Source: Mesobacillus campisalis (GTDB lineage Bacteria > Bacillota > Bacilli > Bacillales > Cytobacillaceae). Taken from it: 53,445 bases of DNA. This document shows, one piece after another, positions 16,862-24,983 of the stretch. The stretch covers positions 1-53,445 of the forward strand of contig NZ_LAYY01000023.1 in NCBI RefSeq assembly GCF_000986785.1. Direction: 5' to 3'. The notes under the pieces were generated by a model. It was not told the origin of the DNA, ran no database searches, and saw nothing but the letters and a program-made list of their open reading frames with translations. The position numbers and the translations under genes are program-made. Each line of letters opens with the position of its first letter. The first letter of the stretch is position 1.

Positions 16862-17509
16862 ATGAATCAGTATATCAGAGAGCCTATTAATGGATTCACC
16901 CACCTTGCTGGAGCTGTCCTCGCTTTTATCGGACTGCTGGCAATGGTGATCAAAGCATCAGGAAACTCGGCGTCGCCGTTAGCCATCAGCGCCGTTATCA
17001 TTTTCGGCATCAGCATGATCCTGCTTTACAGTGCTTCTGCTGCCTATCATATGGTCATTGCAAAGAAAAAGGTCATCCATTTTTTGAGGAGGATTGACCA
17101 CTCCATGATTTACATCCTGATTGCAGGAACGTATGCACCTTTTTGCCTGATTACCCTTAATGGTGTCACCGGGTGGATACTCTTTAGCATTGTCATGCTT
17201 GCAGCCGTGCTGGGTGTTGTTTTTAAACTGGTGTGGTTCCGTTCTCCGAGGTGGCTTTCCACAGGCCTCTACATCGCAATGGGCTGGCTGATCATTTTGG
17301 CCTCATCTCCTCTGTCGGCGAATCTTCCGGCAGGAGGAATGGTTCTTTTGGTAAGCGGCGGCATCCTTTATACGATTGGCGGGTTAATTTACGGCTTCAA
17401 GCCGGAATTCATGAAGTCCCGGCACCTTGGATATCATGAAATCTTCCACATCTTTATTTTGCTCGGGAGCCTCGCCCATTTTTCAAGCGTCTATTTCTAT
17501 GTTTTATAA
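16862..17509 (+). CDS. Hemolysin III family membrane protein (PAQR/YplQ-like)
   Basis: A 215-residue protein with seven hydrophobic segments and the conserved residues of the hemolysin III/PAQR superfamily: EPINGFTHLAG near the N-terminus, SAAYH near 60, DHSMIYILIAGTY near 80-92, and the C-terminal HEIFHIFILLGSLAH. The start at 16862 follows GGGAGG at eight bases. PAQR proteins are thought to be metal-dependent membrane hydrolases or membrane-homeostasis factors; cytolysis is doubtful for most. It is monocistronic and ends at a strong terminator. Confidence 0.9.
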   Translation: MNQYIREPINGFTHLAGAVLAFIGLLAMVIKASGNSASPLAISAVIIFGISMILLYSASAAYHMVIAKKKVIHFLRRIDHSMIYILIAGTYAPFCLITLNGVTGWILFSIVMLAAVLGVVFKLVWFRSPRWLSTGLYIAMGWLIILASSPLSANLPAGGMVLLVSGGILYTIGGLIYGFKPEFMKSRHLGYHEIFHIFILLGSLAHFSSVYFYVL

Positions 17510-17519
17510 TCCTCTTCCC

Positions 17520-17551
17520 AAAGCCCCTGTTCCCATTGAGCAGGGGCTTTT
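17520..17551 (+). terminator. Terminator of the hemolysin III-like gene
   Basis: AAAGCCCCTG pairs with CAGGGGCTTT around an 11-base loop, followed by one more T. It begins ten bases after the stop codon. Confidence 0.8.
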
Positions 17552-17680
17552 ACCTTTCATGAAAATACCCGGTTAGAATACATGACATCAATGATGACAT
17601 CACCTTCCAAATCCCCTAATCTAAAAAAAACATCCTATTGGCTTTGCTAAATTAAAATTTTTAACCGGAAGGTGGTCAAT

Positions 17681-17866
17681 ATGAAAAACGAAGCGGAATT
17701 TCAGCTAGCCAAAAAAATCATTCAACTTGATTTGCTGCGTGACGAATTGTATGAAGAATTGCTGTCGGCCCTCGGCCGCAGAACCCCCGAATTTTTACGG
17801 GCTGTACAGAATGGTTTCGAAAGGGAGGTGAAGGCGTATGGCAAACATTTTACGGGAAGCGCTTGA
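17681..17866 (+). CDS. Small hypothetical protein
   Basis: A 61-residue, charge-rich, probably helical protein preceded by GGAAGGTGG and an ATG at 17681. I do not recognise the family. Its last 29 bases overlap the next small gene, whose ribosome binding site is inside this frame, so the two are translationally coupled. No promoter is obvious; a direct repeat ATGACATCA lies about 95 bp upstream. Confidence 0.6.
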   Translation: MKNEAEFQLAKKIIQLDLLRDELYEELLSALGRRTPEFLRAVQNGFEREVKAYGKHFTGSA

Positions 17867-17996
17867 GAAGGCAAGACGGCATTATATTCTCAAAATTTCC
17901 AGACAGTTCCCTGCCCTCCATTCCTCAGCCGAACTAAGCAAGCTCTCCCTAACAGAACTCCAGGAAATTTGGAATATGCAAAAACCGGCTAAGTAA
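17838..17996 (+). CDS. Small basic protein resembling Fur-regulated basic protein A
   Basis: A 52-residue basic protein beginning MANILREALEKARRHYIL and ending with a LTELQEIW helix. This layout resembles FbpA of B. subtilis, a small basic protein made under iron limitation together with the FsrA regulatory RNA. The ribosome binding site AAGGGAGGTGA lies five bases before the ATG and is one of the strongest in the window. It overlaps the preceding small gene. I could not find a convincing Fur box upstream, so iron control is unproven. Confidence 0.6.
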   Translation: MANILREALEKARRHYILKISRQFPALHSSAELSKLSLTELQEIWNMQKPAK

Positions 17997-18002
17997 CACC
18001 CC

Positions 18003-18047
18003 GCCTGTTGGCTGAACCTTATTTATCAATAGGGTCAGCCAACAGGC
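18003..18047 (+). terminator. Hairpin after the two small genes
   Basis: A stem of at least 12 bp (CCTGTTGGCTGA with TCAGCCAACAGG) begins eight bases after the stop codon. The T-run is weak, so it may be a transcript-stabilising or terminating hairpin. Confidence 0.6.
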
Positions 18048-18137
18048 TATATTTACAGCCCTCCATCGTGTTGGAAGAGGATTCCCAGCCAATTTAAAAC
18101 CAAGTCGATTAACAGCACATTTAATTTTTTATAGTCA

Positions 18138-18160
18138 TGTAAGGTAATATGACATATAAT
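18138..18160 (+). promoter_or_regulatory. TnrA/GlnR box between -35 and -10 of tnrA
   Basis: A 17-bp box at 18138-18154 matches the TnrA/GlnR consensus TGTNANAWWWTNTNACA with one mismatch. It exactly fills the spacer between TAGTCA (18132-18137) and a perfect TATAAT (18155-18160). A box in that position would block polymerase, so negative control (autorepression or GlnR repression) is expected. Confidence 0.7.
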
Positions 18161-18199
18161 AATAAGAAAATTCAAAACAAAAAAATGAGGTGAGCCAAC

Positions 18200-18526
18200 T
18201 TGGCGGCAGCAGAATCTTCTTATAAAGATAAAAAGGTCATTACCATAGGCATTGTCCGTGAACTGACCGGGTTGTCCGAAAGGCAAATACGCTATTACGA
18301 GGAAAGAAAACTCATATTTCCCGACCGTACTCCAGGAGGCAGCAGAAAATACTCTTTTTCCGATATTGAACTGCTTATGGAAATCGCCAATAAAATTGAA
18401 GATGGAGTGCAAACATACGAGATCAGGCAGGAAATGATCAGGGAAAAGAGGGCAATGGATAAAAAAACACACCACAAAATGATCCAAGGCCAATTAAACG
18501 CCCAATTTGGCATACAAAAAAGGTAA
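18200..18526 (+). CDS. tnrA: MerR-family nitrogen regulator TnrA
   Basis: A 108-residue protein that aligns with B. subtilis Tnr[36 protein letters not shown] forms the winged-helix DNA-binding domain (two motifs, residues 6-41), and the C-terminal GQLNAQF helix corresponds to the segment that binds feedback-inhibited glutamine synthetase. Translation starts at a TTG behind GAGGTGA. The partner GlnR has a longer regulatory tail, and the linked ammonium transporter also favours TnrA. It should activate nitrogen-scavenging genes such as the adjacent amtB when glutamine is scarce. Confidence 0.9.
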   Translation: MAAAESSYKDKKVITIGIVRELTGLSERQIRYYEERKLIFPDRTPGGSRKYSFSDIELLMEIANKIEDGVQTYEIRQEMIREKRAMDKKTHHKMIQGQLNAQFGIQKR

Positions 18527-18550
18527 CCCCTTTCCCCGCGTTATTTTATG

Positions 18551-18567
18551 TGTAAGGTTTTCTAACA
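18551..18567 (+). promoter_or_regulatory. TnrA box upstream of amtB
   Basis: A 17-bp palindrome matches TGTNANAWWWTNTNACA with one mismatch and lies 83 bp before the amtB start. TnrA-activated promoters carry the box upstream of -35, consistent with this place. A clear -10 could not be fixed. Confidence 0.65.
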
Positions 18568-18649
18568 CAACTGTAGAAACTGAATTTAATCGGTGCGAAA
18601 ATACAGTTACAGAAAGCCAATACAACAAATTACCGGAAGGGGAGAAATT

Positions 18650-19960
18650 ATGGATACGACCTTTTTACTGAACAGCCTTTGGGTTATGGTATCTGCAGTC
18701 TTAGTTATTCTGATGATCGGGGGCTTCATCCTCCTGGAGACAGGTTCCACCAGAATGAAAAATGCTGGACATATTGCAGGCAAAACGATTCTTACCTTTG
18801 GCATTTCCTCCATCGTCTTTTGGGCCGTTGGCTACGGTTTTATCTTTGGCGAAGGCAACGCACTTATCGGTTTATCGGACTTTTTCTATTCAGGATATGA
18901 CATTGAAGGGCTGGGCCTTTCAGGAGCCGTCTTTTTCTTATTTCAAACGGCTTTTGCCGGCATTTCCATCACCATTGCATTTGGCGGTTTTGCCGAAAGA
19001 GCAAAAATGTCTGTCTATCTGGTATTCTCAGTTTTATTCGCCACTCTTGTTTATCCCCCTATTGCCCACTGGATTTGGGGCGGCGGCTGGCTGGCAGAGC
19101 ACGGCAAGCAGGATTTCGCCGGATCCACGGTTGTCCACTTGACCGGTGCAATGGCCGCCCTCGCCGCCACCATCCTCTTAAAGCCGCGGATTGGCAAATA
19201 CAACAAAGATGGTTCAGCCAACAACCTCTATGGGCATAACCAGGTTTACACAGCCCTAAGTGTCCTGCTTTTATGGGTCGGATGGTTTGGTTTCAACGCA
19301 GGCAGCACCATTGCGGTTGACGAAGGTTTTTTTGGATTTGTCGCCTTGAACACAAACCTGGCCGCCGCTGCAGGAACAATGGCAGCCATGATTATTTCCT
19401 GGGTCGTCCTTGGAAAAGCCGATGTTTCGATGATGCTGAACGGAGCGCTTGCCGGCCTTGTTGCTATCACCGCCTCCTGCGCCTTTGTTGCTCCATGGGC
19501 ATCCGTTGTCATCGGACTGATTGCCGGCGTCCTCGTTTTCTATAGCATCTCTTTCTTTGAAAAACGCAAAATTGATGATCCTATTTATGCTCTTTCCGTC
19601 CATGGTGCTGCAGGGGTTTGGGGAACATTGTCCACCGGCTTTTTCGCGACTCCTGAACTTGCTACAGTCGGCAAGCCCGGACTATTCTACGGCGGCGGTC
19701 TCGAACAGCTGGGTGTTCAGGCTCTTGGAGTTGTGGCCTGCGGCGCGTTTGCCTTCATCGTTTCCTACGCTGTTTTAGCCATCATGAAGGCTTCCATGAA
19801 TGGCTTGAGGGTCAGTGAAGAAGAAGAAATCATGGGCCTTGATATGAGCGAGCATGGAACTTACGGCTATCCGGAACTGCTGCACCCCGGGAATTCAAGC
19901 AGCACAGAGGCTTCATCCGGCACTAAGCTACCCGCCGAAAGCCGGCCGCTTAATGCCTAG
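18650..19960 (+). CDS. amtB: Ammonium transporter
   Basis: A 436-residue Amt/Rh channel with 11 expected membrane segments. Recognisable parts are GGFILLETGSTRMKNAGH near the N-terminus, GFAERAKMSVYL, DFAGSTVVHLTGAMAAL (about 160-176), and SVHGAAGVWGTLSTGFFA (about 312-330), containing the pore histidines. The ATG at 18650 has GGAAGGGGAG upstream. Unlike B. subtilis nrgAB, no glnK (PII) gene follows. The next gene, 90 bp downstream, encodes a DUF294 nucleotidyltransferase, with no obvious terminator in the gap, so the three genes may be co-transcribed. Confidence 0.95.
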   Translation: MDTTFLLNSLWVMVSAVLVILMIGGFILLETGSTRMKNAGHIAGKTILTFGISSIVFWAVGYGFIFGEGNALIGLSDFFYSGYDIEGLGLSGAVFFLFQTAFAGISITIAFGGFAERAKMSVYLVFSVLFATLVYPPIAHWIWGGGWLAEHGKQDFAGSTVVHLTGAMAALAATILLKPRIGKYNKDGSANNLYGHNQVYTALSVLLLWVGWFGFNAGSTIAVDEGFFGFVALNTNLAAAAGTMAAMIISWVVLGKADVSMMLNGALAGLVAITASCAFVAPWASVVIGLIAGVLVFYSISFFEKRKIDDPIYALSVHGAAGVWGTLSTGFFATPELATVGKPGLFYGGGLEQLGVQALGVVACGAFAFIVSYAVLAIMKASMNGLRVSEEEEIMGLDMSEHGTYGYPELLHPGNSSSTEASSGTKLPAESRPLNA

Positions 19961-20050
19961 CCTGGTTAAAACCAATGCAAAACCAAGTCTCCCCTTGGAC
20001 CTGATGTTCAAGGGGAACTGCCATTTAAATTGGGAAGGGGTGAGGGCTGA

Positions 20051-21034
20051 ATGCTGGACAGCAAAAGCTATGGTCAAATCAAGGCGTTTCGTGATGCAGA
20101 ACTTCCCCGGGCCCGGTCAACAATCCACGACCTTAATTCCCTGCATGACCAAATCATGAAAAAGACCATTCTTGCTGCTGCCGATTTTTTCGTGAGCAAG
20201 GCCGGCCCTCCTCCCTCGCCCTTCTGCTTTTTTGTGATGGGAAGCGCAGGCCGCAGGGAGCAAGGAGCATGGAGCGACCAGGACCACGGAATTATCTATG
20301 AACACGGCGGGGCAAATGAGTATTTTTTAGGTCTGGGAGAAGAGATATCGGAAGGGCTTTTTCAGGCCGGCTACAAAAGGTGCGAAGGCAAGGTGATGGC
20401 AAACAACCCCTTATGGTGCAAATCGCAGGAAGACTGGCAAGCGCAGATAAGGCAATGGGGACAGGCATCATCGTGGGCAACCATCCGCCACCTGCTGACA
20501 TTTATCGATAGCAGGCCTCTTTACGGCGAAGGCAGGCTCCTTGAAGACTTAAAGGGTGATACCTGCGAATGGATCCACAGAGAAAAACTGCTCCCTCGCC
20601 TCCTGCAAAATACTTTGCATATTAAAAAGGGCATCGGCATCATGGGACAGCTGCTCACAGAAACACATGGCCCCTATTCCGGGATGCTCAATATGAAAGA
20701 TTCTGGGCTGTTTCCTTATGTCAATGCAGCCCGGCTTCTTGCCATCCGCCATTATATTATGGACACCAGCACAATGGGAAGGCTTGAAAAACTGCCCAAT
20801 TCGGTGATCTCCCCCGGGGAACGCAGCATTTTCGCCAAACACTTCTCAGGTCTCCTTAGCCTGCGCCTTGCCTATGGGGTTCACAGAGATTACGAGTCGG
20901 GGCATTATCTTCAGGTTGAAAGCTTGTCCAAACAAGAAAAACGGCAGTTAAAAGAGGCTTTGAGGACCGGGCTTACCCTTCATGAAACAGCGCGGAAATT
21001 GGTTGAAAAGGAAGATTTGCATGGGCATGAGTGA
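20051..21034 (+). CDS. DUF294 nucleotidyltransferase-like protein (GlnD-related)
   Basis: A 327-residue protein with a nucleotidyltransferase site GSAGRREQGAWSDQDHG (residues 64-80), matching the GS-x-GR-x-EQ, D-x-D pattern of DUF294 and, more distantly, of PII uridylyltransferase GlnD. The C-terminal half fits the DUF294 substrate-binding domain. No HD or ACT domains are present, and the CBS domains seen in proteobacterial relatives are missing. It follows amtB and overlaps a DEDDh-type exonuclease gene by 14 bases. Its substrate is not known; a link to nitrogen signalling is suggested only by location. Confidence 0.8.
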   Translation: MLDSKSYGQIKAFRDAELPRARSTIHDLNSLHDQIMKKTILAAADFFVSKAGPPPSPFCFFVMGSAGRREQGAWSDQDHGIIYEHGGANEYFLGLGEEISEGLFQAGYKRCEGKVMANNPLWCKSQEDWQAQIRQWGQASSWATIRHLLTFIDSRPLYGEGRLLEDLKGDTCEWIHREKLLPRLLQNTLHIKKGIGIMGQLLTETHGPYSGMLNMKDSGLFPYVNAARLLAIRHYIMDTSTMGRLEKLPNSVISPGERSIFAKHFSGLLSLRLAYGVHRDYESGHYLQVESLSKQEKRQLKEALRTGLTLHETARKLVEKEDLHGHE

Positions 21035-21755
21035 TTTTATCCAGTTTTTCAGGAGCAAAGGGAGCAAACTGAGTTCGAATGTCCTTGCAGGCTTCCAAGG
21101 ACAACAGAATGCGCAGAGTATCTCGTTTCTGCGCCAGCTGGAAAAGGAAATGCGAAAGAACGATGATCTCACCTGCCCGCTGGATGCATTGGAAGCGGTC
21201 GTTTTTGACATCGAAACCACCGGCTTTTCCCCGGATAAGGGTGATAAGGTTATTTCAATCGGGGGCGTCAAAATGCGCGGCAGCGAAATTCTGGAAACAG
21301 AAACCTTTTACTCGCTCGTACGCACCACAGCACCTTTGCCTCCGGAAATAGCGGAACTGACCAAAATCAGTGATGACGAGTTGACTCGAGCCCCTGATGG
21401 AGCTGATGTCCTGATGAAGTTTTTTACGTTTGTTTCCAGCAGCATTCTTGTCGCCCACCATGCCAGACATGAGAAAACCTTTATGCAGAACATGACCTGG
21501 AGCCTGACCAGGACACGGTTTCAGCACCGGATTATCGACACTTCCTTTTTAACCAGGCTGTTTGATCCCACCCCCGGCTCCCAGGCCCTCGAAGAGCTTT
21601 GCGCGTCATGCGGCATTGCCATCCACAATCGTCACCACGCCCTCGGCGATGCCCTGATGACCGCCGAGCTCTGGTCGCATTATCTTAAAAAAGCCCAGAA
21701 AGCCGGCTACCAAAACCTGCATGAAATCTACACCCACCTCGCCAGACTCCGCTAA
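21021..21755 (+). CDS. DEDDh-type 3'-5' exonuclease
   Basis: A 244-residue DnaQ-like protein. Motif I is FDIETTG with Asp63 and Glu65, and motif III is HHALGDALMTAELW. In motif II the usual AHNAxFD is replaced by AHHARHE, so the second acidic residue is Glu where most relatives have Asp. An N-terminal extension of about 55 residues precedes the nuclease domain. The start at 21021 follows AAAGGAAG and overlaps the DUF294 gene. DUF294 and DnaQ-like proteins are paired in other bacteria, so the two probably act together. Confidence 0.82.
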   Translation: MGMSDFIQFFRSKGSKLSSNVLAGFQGQQNAQSISFLRQLEKEMRKNDDLTCPLDALEAVVFDIETTGFSPDKGDKVISIGGVKMRGSEILETETFYSLVRTTAPLPPEIAELTKISDDELTRAPDGADVLMKFFTFVSSSILVAHHARHEKTFMQNMTWSLTRTRFQHRIIDTSFLTRLFDPTPGSQALEELCASCGIAIHNRHHALGDALMTAELWSHYLKKAQKAGYQNLHEIYTHLARLR

Positions 21756-21802
21756 CCAAAGAAGAAACCGTTTCGCGCGGTGAAACATCACTCCACCACC
21801 GC

Positions 21803-21848
21803 GTGCCTGACCCCCGGCGCGGTGAAGCAGCAAAGGGTGCCTGACCCC
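21803..21848 (+). repeat. REP-like half-units, tandem pair (copy 4)
   Basis: GTGCCTGACCCCC at 21803-21815 and GGGTGCCTGACCCC at 21835-21848 face the same way, 34 bp apart. They lie between the exonuclease gene and the brnQ promoter. Confidence 0.85.
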
Positions 21849-21875
21849 TTGTGAAATTTTAATTATCAAAATATA

Positions 21876-21904
21876 TTGACATAGCATTCTACCTCTGATA
21901 AATT
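21876..21904 (+). promoter_or_regulatory. Promoter of the T-box leader and brnQ
   Basis: A perfect TTGACA (21876-21881), a 17-bp spacer and TAAATT (21899-21904) place the transcript start near 21911, right at the beginning of the T-box leader. Confidence 0.75.
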
Positions 21905-21910
21905 ATTTCT

Positions 21911-22180
21911 AAATAATAAAGTCGATGACGAGAAGAGTAAGGCAGAACCCTGTTCCGCAGAGAGCCAGCATTAGGTGAAAGCTGGCGTTCAGCACTGCCC
22001 GAAAATCCCCTCCGAGATGCAAAGCTGAAAATATAGTAAGCTTTGACGGCCTTTCCTCCGTTACACGTGGAACACGTATGTTGGTACGTTGACTAAGTGC
22101 CGCAGTTTTTTTCATGCTGCGGAATGAGGGTGGTAACGCGAGTTCAAACTCGTCCCTGTTTTGGGGACGAGTTTTTTTAT
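21911..22180 (+). promoter_or_regulatory. T-box leader, probable tRNA-Ile specificity
   Basis: The leader contains GACGAGAAGAG at the base of stem I, AGAGAG followed by the AG-bulge helix, and the conserved T-box sequence AATGAGGGTGGTAACGCG (22123-22140). A terminator of nine base pairs (ACTCGTCCC with GGGACGAGT, about 22148-22173) is followed by seven T. The specifier loop appears to present ATC (22005-22007), an isoleucine codon, which fits the branched-chain transporter downstream. Uncharged tRNA would favour the antiterminator and turn brnQ on. The specifier is read by position and could be shifted by a few bases. Confidence 0.88.
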
Positions 22181-22204
22181 TTTCAAAAAAAAGGAGAGAT
22201 TATT

Positions 22205-23530
22205 TTGCGAAAGTTTGACAGTTTGTTTATCGGATTGATGCTATTTTCAATGTTTTTTGGGGCGGGTAATCTTATTTTCCCTCCTTTCCTGGGAGCGATG
22301 TCGGGGACTTCCTACTGGCTGGCGATGGCCGGCTTTGTCCTGACAGCCGTAGGCCTTCCGTTCGCCGTCCTTTTTGCCATCGCCCGTGTCAAAGGCGGCA
22401 TCCAGGCAATCGGCAACCGAGTTCACCCTGTGTTCAGCACCGTTTTTATGGTGATCGTTTATTTGTCCATCGGCCCGTTCCTGGCCATACCGAGAAATGC
22501 CAATGTCGCTTTTGAAATGGGGGTTGTATCCTTCACCGGCTCATCCAATCCTGTTTTATTATTGGTCTATTCCGCTGTATTCTTTTTACTTGTTTACTTT
22601 GTAAGCCTGAATCCCGCCAATCTCGAAAAATATTTAGGCCGCTATATGACGCCGACCTTGCTTGTGTCCGTGGTTGCCCTTTGCGTGCTTGGCTTTATGA
22701 AATTGGACGGAAACTTCCAGGCTCCGGCCGGCGGCTATGAGTCCGGCGCGTTCTTCAAAGGCTTCCTTGAAGGCTATAATACGATGGATGCCCTTGCGGC
22801 GCTTGCCTTCGGAATAGTCATCCTGACTGCAGTCAAGCAGCGCGGAGTACGCAGCGAAACACAAATGACCAGCTATATGCTCAAGGCGGCCCTTGTCGCA
22901 GGCTCTTTGCTTGCATTGGTCTATGTCTCCCTCGGAGCGGTTGGCGCTAAAATGGCGGCCAATGGGGAGTTTGAAAACGGGACCCAGATCCTTGCAGGGG
23001 CAGCAGCCCATGTATTTGGCCAAAGCGGGCCATTGCTGCTCGGAGTCATTTTTACACTGGCCTGCTTTACCACAGTAGTCGGGCTAACCTCGGCCTGCGG
23101 TCAATATTTCTCGGACCTGCTTCCAAAGGCCAGCTACAAAATGGTGGTTTTGATGGTCGCCTTAATTGGATTCACCCTGTCAAATATGGGGCTGAGCCAG
23201 ATTCTCAAAGTTTCGGTGCCATTCCTGGTAACAGCCTATCCGCTGACCATTGTACTAGTCACCCTCACCTTCTTTGACAAGTACTTCAATGGAGCCAGGA
23301 TTGTCTATGCCAGCACCATGCTGTTTACCGGAATCTTTGCGGTGATCGGCGGCCTGAACGCTTTTGGATTCAGCCTTGGACCAGTTGAAACACTGCGGAC
23401 TGCCCTTCCTTTTTCATCATCGGGCCTTGAATGGGTTGTCCCGGCTCTTGCAGGAGCTGTTGTCGGAATCCTGCTGAACAAAGTTGTTCCCGCAACACAA
23501 TTGGATGAATTAAAGGCAAAAGCTTCTTAA
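22205..23530 (+). CDS. brnQ: Branched-chain amino-acid transporter, BrnQ (LIVCS) family
   Basis: A 441-residue sodium-coupled importer for leucine, isoleucine and valine, with about 12 hydrophobic segments. The N-terminus RKFDSLFIGLMLFSMFFGAGN is the family signature (split here as residues 2-22), and GLTSACGQYFSDLLP lies near 295. Translation starts at a TTG behind AAGGAGAG; the frame stays open upstream through the leader but that part is riboswitch. Control by an isoleucine-type T-box fits the substrate. It is monocistronic and ends at a terminator. Confidence 0.93.
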   Translation: MRKFDSLFIGLMLFSMFFGAGNLIFPPFLGAMSGTSYWLAMAGFVLTAVGLPFAVLFAIARVKGGIQAIGNRVHPVFSTVFMVIVYLSIGPFLAIPRNANVAFEMGVVSFTGSSNPVLLLVYSAVFFLLVYFVSLNPANLEKYLGRYMTPTLLVSVVALCVLGFMKLDGNFQAPAGGYESGAFFKGFLEGYNTMDALAALAFGIVILTAVKQRGVRSETQMTSYMLKAALVAGSLLALVYVSLGAVGAKMAANGEFENGTQILAGAAAHVFGQSGPLLLGVIFTLACFTTVVGLTSACGQYFSDLLPKASYKMVVLMVALIGFTLSNMGLSQILKVSVPFLVTAYPLTIVLVTLTFFDKYFNGARIVYASTMLFTGIFAVIGGLNAFGFSLGPVETLRTALPFSSSGLEWVVPALAGAVVGILLNKVVPATQLDELKAKAS

Positions 23531-23545
23531 TAATAATTGGAACAG

Positions 23546-23590
23546 GATGCTGCCTCCTTTACACGATAAAGGAGGCCAGCATCTTTTTTT
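23546..23590 (+). terminator. Terminator of brnQ
   Basis: GATGCTGCCTCCTTT pairs with AAAGGAGGCCAGCATC (one bulged C), followed by seven T. It begins 16 bases after the stop codon. Confidence 0.92.
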
Positions 23591-23595
23591 ATTCA

Positions 23596-23638
23596 AGTGA
23601 TATGCATCACAAACCTGATTCTGGAGATATGGTACATT
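23596..23638 (+). promoter_or_regulatory. Fnr-type box and promoter of the DUF438 gene
   Basis: AGTGA-TATGCA-TCACA (23596-23611) matches the Fnr consensus TGTGA-N6-TCACA with one mismatch. TACATT at 23633-23638 is a good -10, predicting a start near 23645 and placing the box centre at -41.5, the exact class II activator position. Control by Fnr is inferred from this geometry and from the type of genes downstream. Confidence 0.65.
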
Positions 23639-23734
23639 GTGAATGAGAACAGTTATCACCTTTAATTACTGTCTACATCGTCACAATATACCATTCTTTC
23701 ACATATTTCCATCATTTCTTAAAGGAGAATGAAT

Positions 23735-24964
23735 ATGAGCGAAATCATTAATAACCGTGAATCAGGAATTGAGAGCAAATCAGAACGCCAGGCAATGCTT
23801 AAGCAAATTATTAAGGATTTGCACAATGGAAAAAGCGTCGATGATGTGAAAGCCCAATTTGAAAATGCTGTCGGTCAAATATCCGTGGCGGAAATTTCCC
23901 AGCTTGAACAAGCTTTGATGGAGGAAGAAGGCATCCCCGTATCCGAAGTCCAGCGGCTCTGCTCGGTTCATACCGCCGTCTTCAAAGGCTCCATTGAGGA
24001 AATTCACCAATCGGGAAAGCCCGAAGAACAGCCCGGACACCCTATTCATACCTTTAAGCTTGAAAATAGGGAAATTGACAAGCTTTTAAACTTTAAAATG
24101 CAGCTGCACCTGGAGCGTTTTGAAAAAGAAGACAGCGAAAAAAATCGAATCAAGCTGATTGAAGATTTGAACCTGCTTGCTGATGTGGACAAACACTATA
24201 CCCGCAAGGAAAACCTGCTGTTCCCTTACCTGGAGAAATACGGAATCTACGGTCCCACCCAGGTGATGTGGGGAGTGGATGACGGCATCCGCGCAGCCAT
24301 AAAAGGCGCCAAGGAAAAGCTGGTCCACTACAATGGAGACAAAAAAGCCGTACACGCCGCCGTTTATTTTGTCATTCGTGAAACAAGTGAAATGATTTAC
24401 AAAGAGGAAAACATCCTGTTCCCCATGGCACTGCAAACATTGACGGAGGATGAATGGATCAAAATTGCCCACGATGGCGAGGATATCGGCTACTGCCTGG
24501 CTGCACCAACTGGTGTCTGGAAACCTGAGCGGGCGGAAATGAAGGCTGCCGCCATGTCAGATGGTTTCATCAAAATGGAAACCGGCCTCCTGTCATTGAA
24601 ACAATTGGAGCTGATGCTCAACCATCTTCCAGTCGATATCACTTTTATTGACGAGGATGACGTGGTACGCTACTTCTCTCATGGCAAGGGGCGCATTTTC
24701 CACCGCACAAAAGCAGTAATTGGACGGACCGTGCAAAACTGCCATCCTCCTAAAAGCGTCCATGTTGTCGAGGACTTGCTCCGCGATTTTAAAGCCGGCG
24801 TAAAAGATGTGGAGGATTTCTATATCAAGTTTCGCGATAAATATGTCTATATCCGCTATTTTGCCGTCCGCGATGAGGCTGGCAAATATGGCGGTACGCT
24901 TGAATTCACCCAAAATATCGATCCAATCCAGGCTATACAAGGTGAAAAGCGGATACTATCCTAA
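23735..24964 (+). CDS. DUF438/hemerythrin-like/PAS protein
   Basis: A 409-residue protein in three parts: an N-terminal DUF438 domain (about 12-85), a hemerythrin-like helical bundle (about 105-235) with the metal-binding pattern H...HYTRKENLLFPYLE and EENILFP, and a C-terminal PAS-like domain (about 270-405) with DITFIDEDDVVRYFS and the CHPP motif. Such proteins probably bind a di-iron centre and sense or handle O2, NO or redox state. The ATG at 23735 is chosen because AAAGGAG lies seven bases upstream. The next gene, a MIP18-type Fe-S factor, follows by 19 bases, so Fe-S cluster repair under low oxygen is a reasonable hypothesis. Confidence 0.85.
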   Translation: MSEIINNRESGIESKSERQAMLKQIIKDLHNGKSVDDVKAQFENAVGQISVAEISQLEQALMEEEGIPVSEVQRLCSVHTAVFKGSIEEIHQSGKPEEQPGHPIHTFKLENREIDKLLNFKMQLHLERFEKEDSEKNRIKLIEDLNLLADVDKHYTRKENLLFPYLEKYGIYGPTQVMWGVDDGIRAAIKGAKEKLVHYNGDKKAVHAAVYFVIRETSEMIYKEENILFPMALQTLTEDEWIKIAHDGEDIGYCLAAPTGVWKPERAEMKAAAMSDGFIKMETGLLSLKQLELMLNHLPVDITFIDEDDVVRYFSHGKGRIFHRTKAVIGRTVQNCHPPKSVHVVEDLLRDFKAGVKDVEDFYIKFRDKYVYIRYFAVRDEAGKYGGTLEFTQNIDPIQAIQGEKRILS

Positions 24965-24983
24965 TGAATGAGGTGCAGGCACA

